This document shows, piece by piece, positions 48,113 to 59,108 of a DNA stretch of 64,000 nucleotides. Source of the DNA: Litoditis marina (lineage: Eukaryota > Nematoda > Chromadorea > Rhabditida > Rhabditidae). A program made the position numbers and the translations under genes. Numbering within the stretch: position 1 is the stretch's first letter; each line of letters starts with the position of its first letter. The notes under the pieces were generated by a model. The model was not told the origin of the DNA, did not search any database, and worked only from the letters and a program-made list of their open reading frames with translations. The stretch is taken from positions 35,125,336-35,189,335 of the forward strand of contig OZ038433.1 of assembly GCA_964036275.1 (NCBI GenBank), given 5' to 3'.

Positions 48113-50704
48113 AACGTAAAAGCTGGAAACGAGCAACATAATGTTTCCGATTCGAAATGATTGAGCGGAGTTATCACTTAGCTGAGTGAATAAATTTGCC
48201 TAGTGCATATTACCGTCTGATACTAAGTTCAGTATTCAGATCTCGAACTCGACGACTCTTCTTGTATTCACACTGCTTTTGGCTCCAGTGGAGATAGATC
48301 TTCTCAACTGTGGAATCATACCCTACTTTTTCGATGTATCAAAAACAGCATCTGCGGTATGTGCTTCACTTCTGATCAAAATTATAAGATACGTAAGCAA
48401 AACTAGTGATGTGATCTGAACGATTAAAGATCTGAACTAAAAATTAGTGAACCGCGACAAAAAATAGAAAAAGCGAAAAAAGTTTTGCCATATGTAACCA
48501 GCAAAATCGCTCGCACCCTCCCTCATACACCCCACTCAAACAGACTAAACTCCTCATTTTTCGGGATGTGGCAACTAGTGATATAGTTCACACCATTCCT
48601 ACTGAGACTCCAACAGTAACCTCATGAACTTTCCAAAGGCTGTTGTGAAGCTGAAAATGTAGTTCATGGAAAATGCTCTCGTATATTTACACTTTCTGAG
48701 AAGGAGAATGGGGTGCGGAAATCCTCAACTCGTCCGATCAAAAGTGAGTAAGCAAAACGGCTTGGAAATTTCGAAGTCCTATTGTAGAAGTCTCAGTAGG
48801 AATGGAAAAGACTATATCCAATTCTGGAGTTTTTGATGCGTACAACTTGCAGATTGCTCAAGTTTGCACGTTTTTTTCTACTATTTCTGCATATCTTTTA
48901 ATACTATGTGTTCTACATCAAACAGTTGCGTTGCCATTCTCTAAGTGGAAAATTCCCGAAAAGTATATAACTCACGCGATGTGTATGTTCTATGTTATTT
49001 TCTTGTTTCTTCTCGCGCATACCGTGTATGGTGTGATACTGGCTCACCATGAAATGAAGGTTGGTTTCTAGTTAGGTCACGTAAATCACGTTGTCATAGA
49101 GATCACGTTATCGTACATCACACTATCTCTGCTTATTCGACCTTTCGCAGTAATAAAACTTTCTATAGAGGTTGTTTACAATTCGAAACACATTCCTGGA
49201 TGTGTATTCCATCCATTTCGTTGAAATATTTTTTAAACATTGTTCTTGAAGTTCACAAACAAATTGATGCTCAACTGATTACAGAGAACTAGACACTCCT
49301 ACAGTACGTATATAGCTGAGAACCGCTGCTAAAACAATACGAGCGTGCTCGACGTAATCCGAAACGATGGAACTTGTACTGGTCATCCTTCGTATACAAA
49401 TGATCTCCGTATAAATTTTAGTGATGTTGCAGGACACCCAAGTTAGCTTGAACGACCCTTTATTCCTGCCTGCTATGATCGCGTATTTCGGAATCGCAGT
49501 GTTGGCCGTGTGCTTATTTCTTCACACTTGCTACTCCCTATTCTACGATAAAAATAGTTCGCCTGAAACTCTCAAAATGAAGAAAGGACTACTCAAAGCA
49601 ACAGCTATCATGGTAACATATTGATTTTTCATCATTTAACAGATTTTTGAACGATTTATCGAATTATCAACATTTGAAAACGTTAATCGTGTTGAGTTAG
49701 CTGTTCTAGTTAACCAGTGTTGACATACTTTCGTTTACCATAAATTTACAAAATGATAGATTTGAACACCCCGATACTAAGTGGTGAGTTGAGGATAACC
49801 ACTTTTCCAGATAAGCATCCCTATTCTAAGTTCGTGTGTGCTCACTTTTTTTCTGGATCTTTGGCAGACTCCACTCTGGAATTATCCGAGTCAGTTGTTT
49901 TTGAATAATACCACAGCCACGAAAAACGCTCTTTTCGGAGCGATGAACTACAAGTTAGGGATTGTCATCTTTGTATAACTATTAAAAGAAGTGCAGCATC
50001 CAACCATTCAACATCATTACAATTTGCTCGGGGTCTCAGAATCGTTTCGCTTTCTTTTTGTATCCAACTTCCAATCTTGCACATTATTCAATGAACAAAA
50101 TATATGGTCCGTTCATTGCAGACGACTGATCTGGCAGTTTCTATCTTTTCATTATAAATAAAAATGCAAAAAGTGGTTATTTCGAAATTTTCGCACATTT
50201 TCTGTTTTCAGAAAGTTATCCGGGAATGACTTAATCAACTTTTTGTGCGATAAAATTAAATTCGAAAAACGGTCAGAAATTATGGTTTGATATCACTATT
50301 ATTAGTTTTGTGAAACATGTTCAGATGGCCGACTGCTTGTAGGCCCCGCGCCACTTTTCGCAGCTGAGTTCAATGCCCAGCTTGTGCAACAATTTCTATC
50401 AGGTTTGCGGCTGTTGGAAAGTTCCTACACAACTGACTCAGCCCACAGAAATTTACTTTCCTGGGCTGTTAATGATGGGTGAAAGGAACTACACTCTAAT
50501 TTCTGTATTTCAGATGTGGTCGAAGGTATGCGTGTACTCTCTCACATACACCTACCTTTGGTCAACCTGTGTTTTCTGATCTACATCAAACCCTACAAAG
50601 AACGAACCAAATCTTTGCTGTGCTGCTGCTGTGAAACCAGAGTGCTTCCTCTGCCGGTTTTGAGCAACAGAAACGATCTTCTGCAATTCACTTCGCACTC
50701 TTGA
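47702..50704 (+). CDS. Seven-helix chemoreceptor, Str superfamily (Srh/Sri-like), intact
   Basis: Exons: 47702-47863, 48240-48356, 48853-49059, 49433-49612, 49811-49889 and 50514-50704 (TGA), 311 residues. Exon 2 is two codons shorter than in paralogs, between the DLL and NCG residues. Exon 3 carries LHQTVALPFSKWKIP, exon 4 CYSLFYDKNSSPETLKMKKG, and exon 6 YIKPYKERTKSLLCCCC, a cysteine-rich tail that could be palmitoylated (inference). Intron 5 contains element C copy 3. An ACAG acceptor-like site lies 10 bases before the ATG. Confidence 0.88.
50102..50491. mobile_element. TA-inserting element C, copy 3 (diverged)
   Basis: Matches copies 1 and 2 along AAAAAGTGGTTATTTCG and ATGTTCAGATGGCCG; ends GATGGGTGAAAGGAACTA. 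Its left end is degraded. Lies in intron 5 of the 47.7-kb receptor, about 20 bp before the exon 6 acceptor. Confidence 0.7.
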
Positions 50705-52580
50705 AAGAGCGTTCCCTTTCTCCGTGATATCACACTTTCAATCGCACAGTTTTCTGTATTTGTCATCATTTTCTAAAATTGAAACACCACTCGGATCAAA
50801 TAAATAACTGATTTGGCAGATTCAACTGATTGGTCAGCTTTTTTCTGGCAAACGGAAATCTAGTATGGCACTGTAGTAAATATGAGCCTCCTTTCCAGTA
50901 TTTTCTTTTCATCTTGACTTGAACGTGGTCCTGATCGTCTGTCCTGTAAACATTCATTGCTCTTCAGATCTACCGTATTGTACATGACTACAAATTGACA
51001 CTGACTATGAAAATTTGATAAATTTGATAAATTAGCCTTCACTAACAAGTATATTGAACTAGTTTGATTGTTTTGAACGAAAAGTTCGTTTTCAATTCAT
51101 AAATTGTACAAATACGTATTAACACACTCATTTGCTATTTTGCCTGTGAGAATGAAACAACTAATAACGACAGCGGTATAACAAAAAATATTGAAAACGG
51201 CTGCACATTTATTCAATTTACACTGTGTTCAAAGATCAAAGTTACCTAGAAATCTGAATATTGAAAATCTGAAAACCGAAGAGAGACAATCCCGGAAGAA
51301 GTCTGCTCAAGGTTCCGATACACACAGTCCGAGATACAGGAAATACATAGTACAGAAGTACAGAGATACATGGTCCGAGATACATTAATTAAGTAGATTC
51401 GGTAGAGCCGGTAAACGGTCGTTGGTAGTTGACCAAACTTGATTCGACACAACCACACTGCGCAAAGAAGGTCATGAACAAAGTCAGATTGAGCAACCAT
51501 AAATGCGCGAAAAACAAATAATCTTAGAACTTTACCACACCTTAGACGGAACTACCGCACCCTATAGAACAAACACGTCCGCGGATGACCCCCCGTACGG
51601 GAGGTGGAGGTGCCGTCGCACATTTGAAATGTTTTTCGTGAATGAGTTTTGAACTTCTCTCTCGATGTGGTAATATAGAAGTGCAACATTAGATTTTGAG
51701 AATAAACCAATGTCATCGTCCTAAAGTAGAGTGGTCAGATAGTTAAGTTGTCAGATTGCCTCCGTTCACTGGGGCTCTATATTCATATTTCATGTGGATT
51801 TGGATGTAAATCAAACAACAAAAGGATCTCGACAAAGTGCTTCTTGCCCCAAATGTGTCACTATTTTCCATGAAAAGACTGCCATATTTCTTCTTCTTGC
51901 AATCATTACAATTTCACCTAAGACGTGAAGAATTCTACATTTGTACACTCGACTGTTACGAACTTATTTGTAATAAACTTCATTTATCAATTTCTATTTG
52001 TCAAGTTCCTGTAAATCGTATAGTGGTTGGTATTGGACAAATATCAGCCGATTACATACTGAATACTAATTTGATGTACAATATCCATCACATCCATTGT
52101 TTTTACAATATCTTCCTTAGTTGATATTCTACAGGTGTTCCATGCAACATAGAAGAAGCGCCGAAGACGTCAAACCATTCTACCGACCAAGACGAGCTTC
52201 TCGTCCGCTTTCTTACATTACAACCCTTCTCTTGAAATAAACCTCTTTATCACCGTTGTATTATTTATCCAGTCTATTTTGAACTTTTTGTTCGGAATAA
52301 GTGGCGACCTCGGCAGGACATTTTCATCTGTAAGTTTACTTTTCCGTTTTCCTTTTTAGATTTATTCGTAATTTTTTCGTTTTAGGAGAGGTTTCCGAAA
52401 CTGTTTACAATTTAGAAAAACAATGAATCAGAAAACCCGAAAACAAGCGTTTCGAATATCTAATATCACAAAAACTCCTCGTAAATAAAAAAAACTTCTT
52501 GGTGGATAGCATTGAACTTTACGTAATGAACCTCTCACATAAACTATAATGTGAAAACTGTCACACAAGCGTAGTGAGTA
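50705..52580. other. Intergenic region without a supported gene
   Basis: Short AGATACA-type repeats near 51320-51390. A possible LTR end with primer-binding-site-like sequence lies near 52300. The frame at 51837-52124 has no recognisable domain. Confidence 0.5.
51949..52320 (+). mobile_element. Possible solo LTR or LTR-retrotransposon remnant
   Basis: A segment beginning TGTTACGAAC and ending before TGGCGACCTCGGCAGGAC. The latter resembles the primer-binding site (serine-tRNA type) that follows 5' LTRs of some Gypsy-like elements. AATAAA lies inside at 52239. No second LTR, gag or pol frame was seen. Confidence 0.3.
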
Positions 52581-52672
52581 TTATCGCACCATTTAGTGCT
52601 AACTACTCATGTTGCCAATTATATGAAATATCTTTGCGCAAATGTAGTAATTTAACAAAAAAATTATAACTG
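52581..52672 (+). promoter_or_regulatory. Conserved receptor upstream block
   Basis: About 325-415 bp before the ATG at 52996. Core TTAGTGCTAACTACTCATGT then CCAATTATAT, followed by GTAGTAATTTAACAAAAAAA. The second half-site of the inverted repeat is degraded here. Confidence 0.55.
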
Positions 52673-52995
52673 TCTCCGTAGTCTTACACTGATCTTGATC
52701 TCAGACATTTCAAACATTGTTAAGTTCAACAACAGAAATGCCAATGCATTACCGCTTGCCTGATAACACATTATAGTTTGTAAGATCTGATGTATACTCT
52801 ATATATATTTATGTATATATGGTTTAATGTATACTGTCTATTTATATGTATAGAAGCCTGTTCACATGAATCTTGAGTTATTTCTAAAAGACGAAAAGTG
52901 TGAATTTATATAATAGCATACTGTAGGTGTCCTCTTGTGTGAGAAACAAGGTAAGGTTTTGCTGACACTGAACTTGTTTGTATTACAGGAGAGAG

Positions 52996-55900
52996 ATGAC
53001 GTTCAGCGACTGTTTTGTACCTGACAGTGTCGGTGTCTACTGTCTCTACACTCTGGGTGTGCTCGGATCGGTTGCCAACTTCTTCACCATTTATATACAT
53101 TTTTCATCGAACACAAAGTCGATCAAACCATATTCCTATTGTCTTATTAATGTTATGGTGAGTCATTCTTCTGTAGGTTCGCCTGCTGATGATCGTCATT
53201 ACCATTTCCGTTCATCACCAATAAACTCCACTGGTTTAGGTTGCAACCAATTTTCAATTTTCGTGTTGCCCTGCCCATGAAAATTGTGCATTCGAGCCTG
53301 TATATTTACTTGATCAAGCTTCCAGAACGATGAATGTATAGTATTTGTTTCTGCAATTATGAGACCAGTGACTGTTTGCACCAATATTTAGTCTTGCTCT
53401 GGGAGCGTTTCTGGGCTGCCGGACCACAAAATTCACCTTTGTACTTCCGAGAGCATGGAAAGAGCATGAAAAATTATTGGTACATAAGGCCACAGAAGAC
53501 TAAATTGATTGAGCAGAGAGGTGCGAGCGATCAGTGATTGTTTGCCACCATACGAGAAAGTGTGTAGATCAATGATACGCAGACTGGCTGGCGGCCCGTC
53601 GACACTCCCCTCGATGGTACGGTGTCCGCAACGGTTTGAAATAACATAATTGTTTATGGCGTGTTCAGATATCGAGCACTGCGACACTCCTTGTTTACAC
53701 ATTGATTTTGGCCCCTGTAGAGGTGAACCTAGTGAAGATCGAGTGCGGTCTTATTTCCTATTTTTTCGAGACGTCCAAAAAGGTTTCACTGGTACGCGTT
53801 TCACTTTTTGAAGAATTCTGCTCAACTTGTTGTCAACATTATTGAAACTTACCCCGCGCGGTGATTTTGCATCCAGTTTCAATGTATTTTCGAGGCACTC
53901 GTAGAAATTTCACCTCGTGCGGTGGTTTTCCAAATACGTACGGTCAGTGAATGCCCGTCGGACTAGACAGCTAGCGAATTACATAAAAAAAAATCTTTAA
54001 ATTATTAACATTAAGACGTTTTCGAGAAAAAACCAAAACCTATTAACGTATGTAGTGTGTATCACTGACAAATTCACAAAGGATGTGGGCTAGTTGTGAC
54101 ACAAAGGGGAAATAGGAATCACAAAATGAGCGGACGCTGCTGTGATGTTGGAAAGGTTATAAAATGTTGGTCTGGAAGTTAGACTATTCATCACTATCCA
54201 TGATTTATAAAGATGTTTTTCAACTGTTGGGTATGATCGTGCGTCTCTGCTTGCAGACCATTCAAGCAGTTTTCTTCTTTTTGTCTTTGACGGCCTACCT
54301 GCTCTCATCCTTGGTCCTCCATCAAACGGTTGCTTTGCCGTTTTCCAAATGGAAAATTCCTGAGAAAAATGCAGCCCACGTAATATGTGTATTCTATGCA
54401 AGTTTCTTACTACTCATGGGACAGACGTTGTATGGGCTATGGACCTACGACAAGATCGAGGTTCGTTCAATTCGGTGTATCGAGTTCCAACAGTGAGCAA
54501 AATGGTGTGTTTTGGAAATAGTGAAAACCAACTAGCAAATGTTTTCAACGGATCAACATTTCCCCACAATCCATATTAGCGATGTGCCGCCAATAATTGC
54601 AATAAAAATACGTATACCTACAAAAAAAACATTTAAAACTTGTCTATTCTGGATTATTGTGTTAGTGAACCTCACTCTGCAATGAGTGAGAGAACGACAG
54701 AAAATTATTTGACACTTTTGCGAAACAATATGATACCAGCAGTCCTTTCAGAATTATGTGATTAAGTCTTTTTATAGCACAGTATGGCGAATAGATGTTT
54801 GGTTATTCATAGGTAAACTATGATGCCACATGAACTTCAATCGCGTGATAGATACATCTAGCGCCTATTTGATACATAATAGACGAAACATCGATCCACG
54901 TTGAAAAGGCATCAATATGCTGGAATACCTTTGAGGTCGAGTTCTACCGCGAATAGATCGAATTCATGATCGTTTTCTTTTTTTCAACAGGTCCCCACTT
55001 CACATAAAACTACCATATCACCTGTGTTCGGTTAATGAATCAACATGAACAATGGATGGAAAGTCGTTCAGCATTTCAGGTAGCAACGGCTGAGATGATG
55101 ATTGGCGAGCTATGGACACTGCCCGTTCTGCTAATGTATTTTAGCCTCTTAGTCTTCAGCTTTGGCATATTCTTTCATACTTACTACTCGCTATTCTATG
55201 ACCAAACTAGCTCACCTGCTACTCTCAAAATGAAAAAAGGACTGGTCCGAACAAACTTGGTCATGGTGAGTTATATTACTATATAATACCATAGAAAAGA
55301 GTAAAGGGTTCATTAAACTATGCACAATAAAATAGAGATCTAATTTCCCGCAAACTGTTGTATTCCAACTAACATACAACTAACGAACGAACATGCAATG
55401 TATCAGAAGTGAAAAACGTGAACACCACAGATATTAGTATAAAAAAACGAATGTAAAGAGAGAGTAGATTAGATTTTGAGATGAAGCTGGATGAGAAATA
55501 GCAAAGGAGTTCAATAACTCGAGAGGGAAATGAAAAATCTAATCTCGCAATTTTCATGGGTCAAAAACATTTTGGTGTTCTACTGAAAAATATCTTGGAG
55601 CAAACACACATTAGATGAAACTTCCGAATCAGTTGCTCATCACTGATTCAAAATTGTCAACAGAACAAAGTATACAAGAAGTAAATTGAATATTCATGTA
55701 CACTTTGTCATTTCAATGTGCACTTTGTTTTTTGTAAGTTCACGTTTTCGAGTTCCGCTGTGTTTAACATGTTCTGTGAAAACTCTGGCAGTTTAAAATA
55801 CCGGAGAAGATGCAGGGTTAAATACTGGTGTCGCATTAGCCTGTATCTCCTTATGAATTTCAAACAGTACAGGCGACATCTGACTGACCCCGGTATTTTA

Positions 55901-58006
55901 AGTTGCAAAATTGGCGAGTTCGGTATTTTAAGTTGCAGCGGTTTTTTAGAGTTTCACTTGGCTGTGCGATTGACTGACAGTATAGCTGATTTTTGTTTCA
56001 TATACGTTTTTAGTGTAAGCGGAATGTTCTCAAAGATTTAGCACTTATTTTTTGAATCAGTGTGTGAGGTTGATCATGAAAATTGCGAGATCAGATTTTT
56101 CATTTCCCTCTCGATTTATTGAACTCCTTTTCTATTTTCCATGCAGCTTCATCTCAAAAGCTAATCTACTCTCTCTTTATATTCGTTTTTTATACTAATT
56201 GACCTCTTTTTTTCCAAGGGAAATGGATATGAAACGATATTGAAGTCAATACCTGTTGAGCATTATCAACAGTTCGAAAAGATAGATAAGTGGTAAGGTT
56301 CGATATTGCGAATTCAAAGAGTTGTTGCCCCGAAATGACCAACATCCAGTAGACAGGCGACCGGTGTCGCATTGAGGTCGCTTAGCCGCTGCGCCTGCGT
56401 GGCCGAGTGGTCTAAGGCGCTGCTCTGATGAGAGGCACCGAGGGATCGCATCCCGTCCAATGCAAAAGTTTTGCTCTTATGCCTATCAGCACTTTTGTGA
56501 CATTTTAACATAACTACCGCAAATATTTCATCTTTTAAGACGTAATGAACATCACAATATGCAGTTTTCAGAACGAAACACTTCCGTAAACCCCTAATGA
56601 GAAAAAACTTTGTATATAGAGACATCAACATGAAAGTCTGTCTGAGACAACATATCCACCAGCAAACTAAACTCTGTAAATTTGAAGAGAATTCATCCAG
56701 CCATCTCTCGGAAGAGGTACGGAATAGGTCAATGCAGCCGTCGCCCTAGCCGTCGCCGTCGTCGCCGGAAGTTATTTTTGCGAACCGCTATTTTCGATAA
56801 CTTTACAATATTTCAGAGAAATTGAATGCGTTTTCAATATGTTATACAACTTTTTTTTCTCTACCTCTCTCTATCAAAACCGATAAAAATGGTCCAGCCA
56901 TTTTTGAGAAAATGTACTCAATCGTTTTTGAAATCTCGCATTTCTGTGTACAAAAATTAATCTGCGCAGCGCTACGCGCTTCGCGCGTATTTCAGTTTTT
57001 GAAACGTAAAAACTAGGATTTTCGAGAGGACAATTAAACTGAGTTTGTGAACACTGCACTCGGAACCCGTGTTTTGATGATTGTAAAAACTGCGAGAGTA
57101 TACTCTTCATACGCCTCCTGAAATATTGACTCGCTTTCCTACTTTCGGTTTAGTTTAGTTAGTCGGTTAGGTTACGTAAACAGTTCACAGGAGCTAGAAC
57201 ACCATCCAACCACTTTAGAAGCTCGTAATGTTGTAAAAAGAAATTATCCTTGCACACGATATTATATCTACTGTTGTCAGTAAAAAAACAAGATCATTTT
57301 AAATCTTTGTTCTTGAAAAAAATTACACCTTCTTTGCAGGGTAGTATCATTTTCGTGAGCTCGTGTGTGCTAACGTTTTTTCTAGAACTCTTTTCTGAGG
57401 CAATATCGAATTACCCGAGTGAGTACATATTTTCATGTACATAGGTCAAAAGTCACGGGCCTAAATGAATTCTTTGAGGTCCGGGATTTTCGTAGCCGAA
57501 ATCATTCTACTAGGGTTTAATAGTAAGGCTGAGTACACGAACTCAGATAAAAACAGTTATTGTATACTTGTTCTTACTGACGTTGCAGATAATTCTAAAT
57601 GCAGCGCCAAAAAATCAAACCATAACGAATCCAGAGAAAGTATTAAAGAAGTATCATCTCAGTTGACAATTGTGGTTGTTCTGTGCGTGATCATCAAATT
57701 AAGTGTAGTCTAGGTTCTAGGAATACAAACCGTGGGGACCAAGACTAAATCAACAGATGCGATTGTAAACTGTGATGTATGCCGTTGTACAATACACGAC
57801 CTCTCCGTTTTTCAGAAGTGATTGAGGGAATGCGTGTACTAACGCACATACACCTACCGCTGATCAACCTTTGTTACCTGATCTACATCAAACCCTACAA
57901 AGAACGAACGAAGTCGTTGTTGTGCGGCTGTTGTACATCCAAAGTGCTTCCTCTTTTGGCTCTGAATAACAGAAGCAGCGTTCATCATTTCACGTCACAT
58001 TCTTGA
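52996..58006 (+). CDS. Seven-helix chemoreceptor, Str superfamily (Srh/Sri-like), intact with a 2-kb intron
   Basis: Exons: 52996-53157, 53669-53791, 54257-54460, 55080-55265, 57340-57418 and 57816-58006 (TGA), 314 residues. The order is the same as in its neighbours: exon 1 TM1 (YTLGVLGSVANFF), exon 2 LAPVEVNLVKIECG, exon 3 LHQTVALPFSKWKIP, exon 4 YYSLFYDQTSSPATLKMKKG, exon 5 TM6, exon 6 TM7 plus YIKPYKERTKSLLCGCC. Intron 4 (2.07 kb) holds a foldback element and a tRNA-like sequence. An ACAG acceptor-like site lies 7 bases before the ATG, which is chosen by alignment to paralogs. Confidence 0.87.
55434..56199. mobile_element. Foldback element in intron 4 of the 53-kb receptor
   Basis: Ends TTAGTATAAAAAAACGAAT and ATTCGTTTTTTATACTAA continue as inverted repeats for about 115 bp (AGAGAGAGTAGATTAG, then GAACTCC...GGAGTTC), around a unique centre of about 0.5 kb. 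No transposase. Confidence 0.75.
56393..56464 (+). tRNA. tRNA-like pseudogene (Leu/Ser-type D arm)
   Basis: GTGGCCGAGTGGTCTAAGGC is an excellent class II tRNA D-arm/box A, and GATCGCATCC occupies the box B position. The acceptor strands do not pair convincingly and the variable arm is missing, so it is probably a pseudogene or the head of a SINE. Confidence 0.45.
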
Positions 58007-59108
58007 AAAGAACAATCTAGGTGTTGGAAACTTCGAATATTGAATTCACAAAATAAAGTTCTGCATAACTTTGATGTTGATAAAAAGTGTAAAATAGTTT
58101 CTGTTTGAGCATGTTTTCTCTCCCTCTCTCATTTTTCTCTCGTTTATTGAACCTCTTATTTCTATAATCATAGAAAACTCGAATATACATTTATGGAAAA
58201 CCCTACAAATGAGAACTTCAATGATTTCGTGGCCACGATCATTTATTGTTATTCTCCTCGTGTCTTGAATAGTGCCAATCGTTCCCACTGAGACCTCGGC
58301 AACTTGGCAAAAAAATGTCCAGCCTTGGCAAAATGACTTGGTAAAATTTTCACCATGTCAATGTTTTCCAAACACCAGGCACCGTAGCAAAGTCGTGAAA
58401 GTGGTGAGCTCACCCTAATTTAGAACCTGATTACAGTCTGGCCACATAGTTGCCAACTTTGTATGTGTAAGCATAGTGCAGGTGACCCAAACTTGGGCGA
58501 GGTGCTGACCAGAAAGTTCAGCTCGGAGCTGACCTTTTTAGGAGACTTTGCTACCGTGCCAGAGTTTTCTGAAAGGCAGCTGACTTTTGTTACCTTACGC
58601 GTGTGATCATTTTCTTGAGAAAACCAGTCATTTAAAAGAAATATTTATCATTCGAAGTTTCATTGGAAGAAAAGAATAAAGAAATATTGACACGCTGCCA
58701 CAGTCTCAATGAAAATTGCGAGAAGTATCTACTTGAAAGCAATAAATTTGATACAAAGTCACTAAACCACCGAAAAACTACACACAAACACACAACGTTG
58801 CACAGTTGCTCAGCGTGCTCCCCTGACTACTATCGTGACATTCTTGTTCACAGTAGACATGTGCGTGATACTGGTTCCGCTTCGGAAAATAAGAAGTGGA
58901 TTAATCACCCTCTGACGAATTTCACGGTTGAACAACAGTAGAGTGACACTGGAAGTATGAAAATAAAAAATACAAATATAATAATAGAAAGAAAAAAGTA
59001 AGAAAGAAAGTTTGCAGCCATGGAGAACCCTTGTGTGTCTTGTATATTTAACCTGCACACTATAGACAATTAACTGATAGCTCGATAACAACAGGAAAAT
59101 AAGATCCA
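58007..59108. other. Convergent intergenic region without a supported gene
   Basis: Lies between the 3' ends of the 53-kb receptor (+) and the Srx gene (-). An AATAAA at 58052 could serve the former. No domain in the frames at 58663-58941 or 58810-59109. Confidence 0.5.

Noticed and set aside
56393..56464. Functional tRNA gene
   Set aside because: The box A region is good, but the acceptor stem does not pair and the class II variable arm is missing, so kept only as a tRNA-like pseudogene.
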